From contig CM034129.1 in assembly GCA_019914995.1 (NCBI GenBank), positions 5,159,725-5,223,724 of the forward strand: a stretch of DNA of 64,000 bases, in the 5' to 3' direction. Source of the DNA: Acanthochlamys bracteata. Taxonomy: Eukaryota; Streptophyta; Magnoliopsida; Pandanales; Velloziaceae. How positions within the stretch are numbered: the stretch's first letter is position 1; every line of letters starts with the position of its first letter. The position numbers were made by a program, and so were the translations under genes. This document shows positions 62,560-64,000 of the stretch, piece after piece. The notes beneath the pieces are model-generated. The model ran no database searches, was not told the origin of the DNA, and saw only the letters and a list, made by a program, of their open reading frames with translations.

Positions 62560-62985
62560 GCTTGCAGAACATGAAGGATATGAGAAGCTTGTGCCGCCTG
62601 CTGCAAATCCATCTAGCAAGGAAACAGCATAGCTGGACAAAGCTCTCAACGTTCTTGGTTTTGAGATTAATGTCTTCTCAGGCAAGTGCGTCATAGGCTG
62701 GCTAAGGGTAGCCGAAGTTTGCTGTCAGGTACATAGTGACAATTTTTTTTAACATTTTAAATTTATTCACTGATAAAAAGTCATATAAGATTACGACTGT
62801 TATTTTTTCATCTGAGCATGAATGAATAGCAGGCATATAGAGTGCTACATGGCAGTGTATCGGCGTTGATAGGGGACGCACTAGGGAGTAGTATTGGTGC
62901 TCATGTCGCCGAAGACCTCCACCGATCAAGTTGCTGGAATACAGTTGAATGTCAACCACCTTCGTACCTACGGCCAAGGTTGAAG
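62560..62985 (+). pseudogene. Decayed tandem copy of a DHNAT thioesterase
   Basis: An exon 1 remnant reads LDKALNVLGFEINVFSGK then VCCQ and ends in a good donor at 62728/62729. An exon 2 remnant starts after an acceptor at 62832 with AYRVLHGSVSALIGDALG. Both match the hotdog thioesterase of the neighbouring DHNAT1 gene (DHNAT family word LDKAL, HGGVSALI). Faults: a TAG stop lies directly before LDKAL; no ATG is seen at the expected place. After GAHVAEDLHR the frame shifts, and VAGIQLNVNHLR continues in another frame. The residue at the catalytic glutamate position is aspartate, and exon 3 with the peroxisomal signal was not found. The intron position is the same as in DHNAT1, so it arose by DNA duplication, not retrotransposition. 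Confidence 0.75.
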
Positions 62986-64000
62986 ATCTTCTACTTCGCC
63001 TGAGGCCTTGCCTGTCCGTAATGGGTGAAACCATCAAGGCCTCTTCTTCTTCTTCTCTAACTCATCATACTATATTAACTTGTATCATGTTTTCTTTATC
63101 AGGATTGCACGTCTAGTTATTTCAGATTCGAACTTCAAAAACTTACCGCATGAACATGCATCATTCGTGATCGATTTCTTCTGAACTTTTGTGTCGCATC
63201 TGGTGTATACATATGAAGGTTTTATATGCGTGACGAATTTAAAATATTTTAAAAAATTAATCGGCAATGAAAAGAGTGAGTTAAAGTTTTTATGAATAAC
63301 ATTTCAAAACCATTAATAAGCAACGTGAAACTAAATATTTTTTAATATCTGACGTCCAGCAGAGCGTTTTTTTTTTGTAAATTGAATTGATACGAATTAT
63401 GTGTTCCGTAACAAATTGAATAAAATGGGCTAATTATTTTGAAATGAAATAAATTATTTGTCTTAAAATATAGCGAATAATTATCTTTTTAATGAAATAG
63501 ACTATCTATTCTGAAATAAAGCGAATTATTTTATTCTAAAATAAAATGGATCATGAAGATCCTATATAGATATTAATAATAAAATTAAGTTTATTTTATA
63601 TTTTGGGCCGATCCGGTCTAATTTTTTTTGGTATTATGTGATAAATTAAATTTTTTTTCAAAATCAATTGATAAATAAGAAGAATGAGTTTAAATCTTTA
63701 TAAATATTATTTTAAAATTATTGATAAATAATATGAAATAAAATTTTTTTTAACAACTGCTCTTCTCAAAAAGTACACGCCAAATTATGAAGATTTATCA
63801 ATCAATTTACTTGTATTCAATGACGGTAGTTGAACTTGCTCTTTATGCCGATCAATTTTCTCTCGAACAACTTAATGGTAAATGTTCTTCTAAGAAATAT
63901 GAAGAAAAGAAATTGCAAATTTTGTGTATTAGCCCGAGCTTAATGAAAATGATCAATGATTGATTTCATTTGGTAGATGATCCAAGTCCAACTACGATTA
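62986..64000. other. AT-rich DNA to the right edge
   Basis: No gene recognised. From about 63230 the sequence is AT-rich with tandem-like phrases (AAATAAATTATT, AAAATGAAATAGA near 63420-63560) that look like eroded repeats. The small open frames near the edge show no family resemblance. Confidence 0.6.

Noticed and set aside
1..64000. CRISPR arrays, operons or phage-like clusters
   Set aside because: The window is plant nuclear DNA; no regularly spaced repeats or prokaryotic gene clusters are present.

Overview
The window is nuclear DNA of a flowering plant, almost certainly a eudicot. The genes are split by GT-AG introns, the intergenic DNA is very AT-rich and full of short inverted-repeat elements, and the encoded proteins are plant-specific family members. 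I could rebuild nine protein-coding genes exon by exon; in every case the joined exon lengths are a multiple of three and end in a stop codon. There is also one decayed thioesterase gene copy and several non-autonomous DNA elements. One of these carries a broken fragment of an ankyrin-repeat gene.

Layout, left to right. 2677-5084 (+): longin R-SNARE of the VAMP72 group. 7732-14923 (+): SCY2, the SecY of the second plastid Sec translocase, 13 exons. 16266-17075: MULE-like element with a 10-bp target duplication, just upstream of the next promoter. 17544-20884 (+): bHLH factor close to bHLH79/BPE. 22140-27078 (-): CDC6 replication licensing ATPase, 16 exons, with E2F-type sites upstream. 31091-35175 (-): GT14 beta-glucuronosyltransferase (GlcAT14A-like). 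37330-41876 (-): HIPL, a GPI-anchored sugar-dehydrogenase-like protein. 43981-45067: inverted-repeat element with an ankyrin gene fragment. 48330-53099 (-): ELF5/WBP11-like proline-rich nuclear protein. 55629-58523 (-): long coiled-coil protein like At4g38062. 60297-62053 (+): peroxisomal hotdog thioesterase DHNAT1. About 62560-62985: broken paralogue of DHNAT1.

These are ordinary housekeeping and regulatory genes of different pathways and do not form an operon or cluster. The order bHLH79, HIPL, ELF5 recalls Arabidopsis At5g62610, At5g62630 and At5g62640 (from memory), so part of the window looks like an ancestral eudicot block with CDC6 and GlcAT14A lying between. The intergenic gaps are mostly 180-260 bp AT-rich MITE-like elements of at least two families. 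I found no convincing tRNA, rRNA, CRISPR or viral sequence, and no new multi-gene system. The observations most worth checking are the gene-fragment-carrying element, the MULE-like insertion at the bHLH promoter, the upstream ORFs at two genes, and the decayed thioesterase duplicate.
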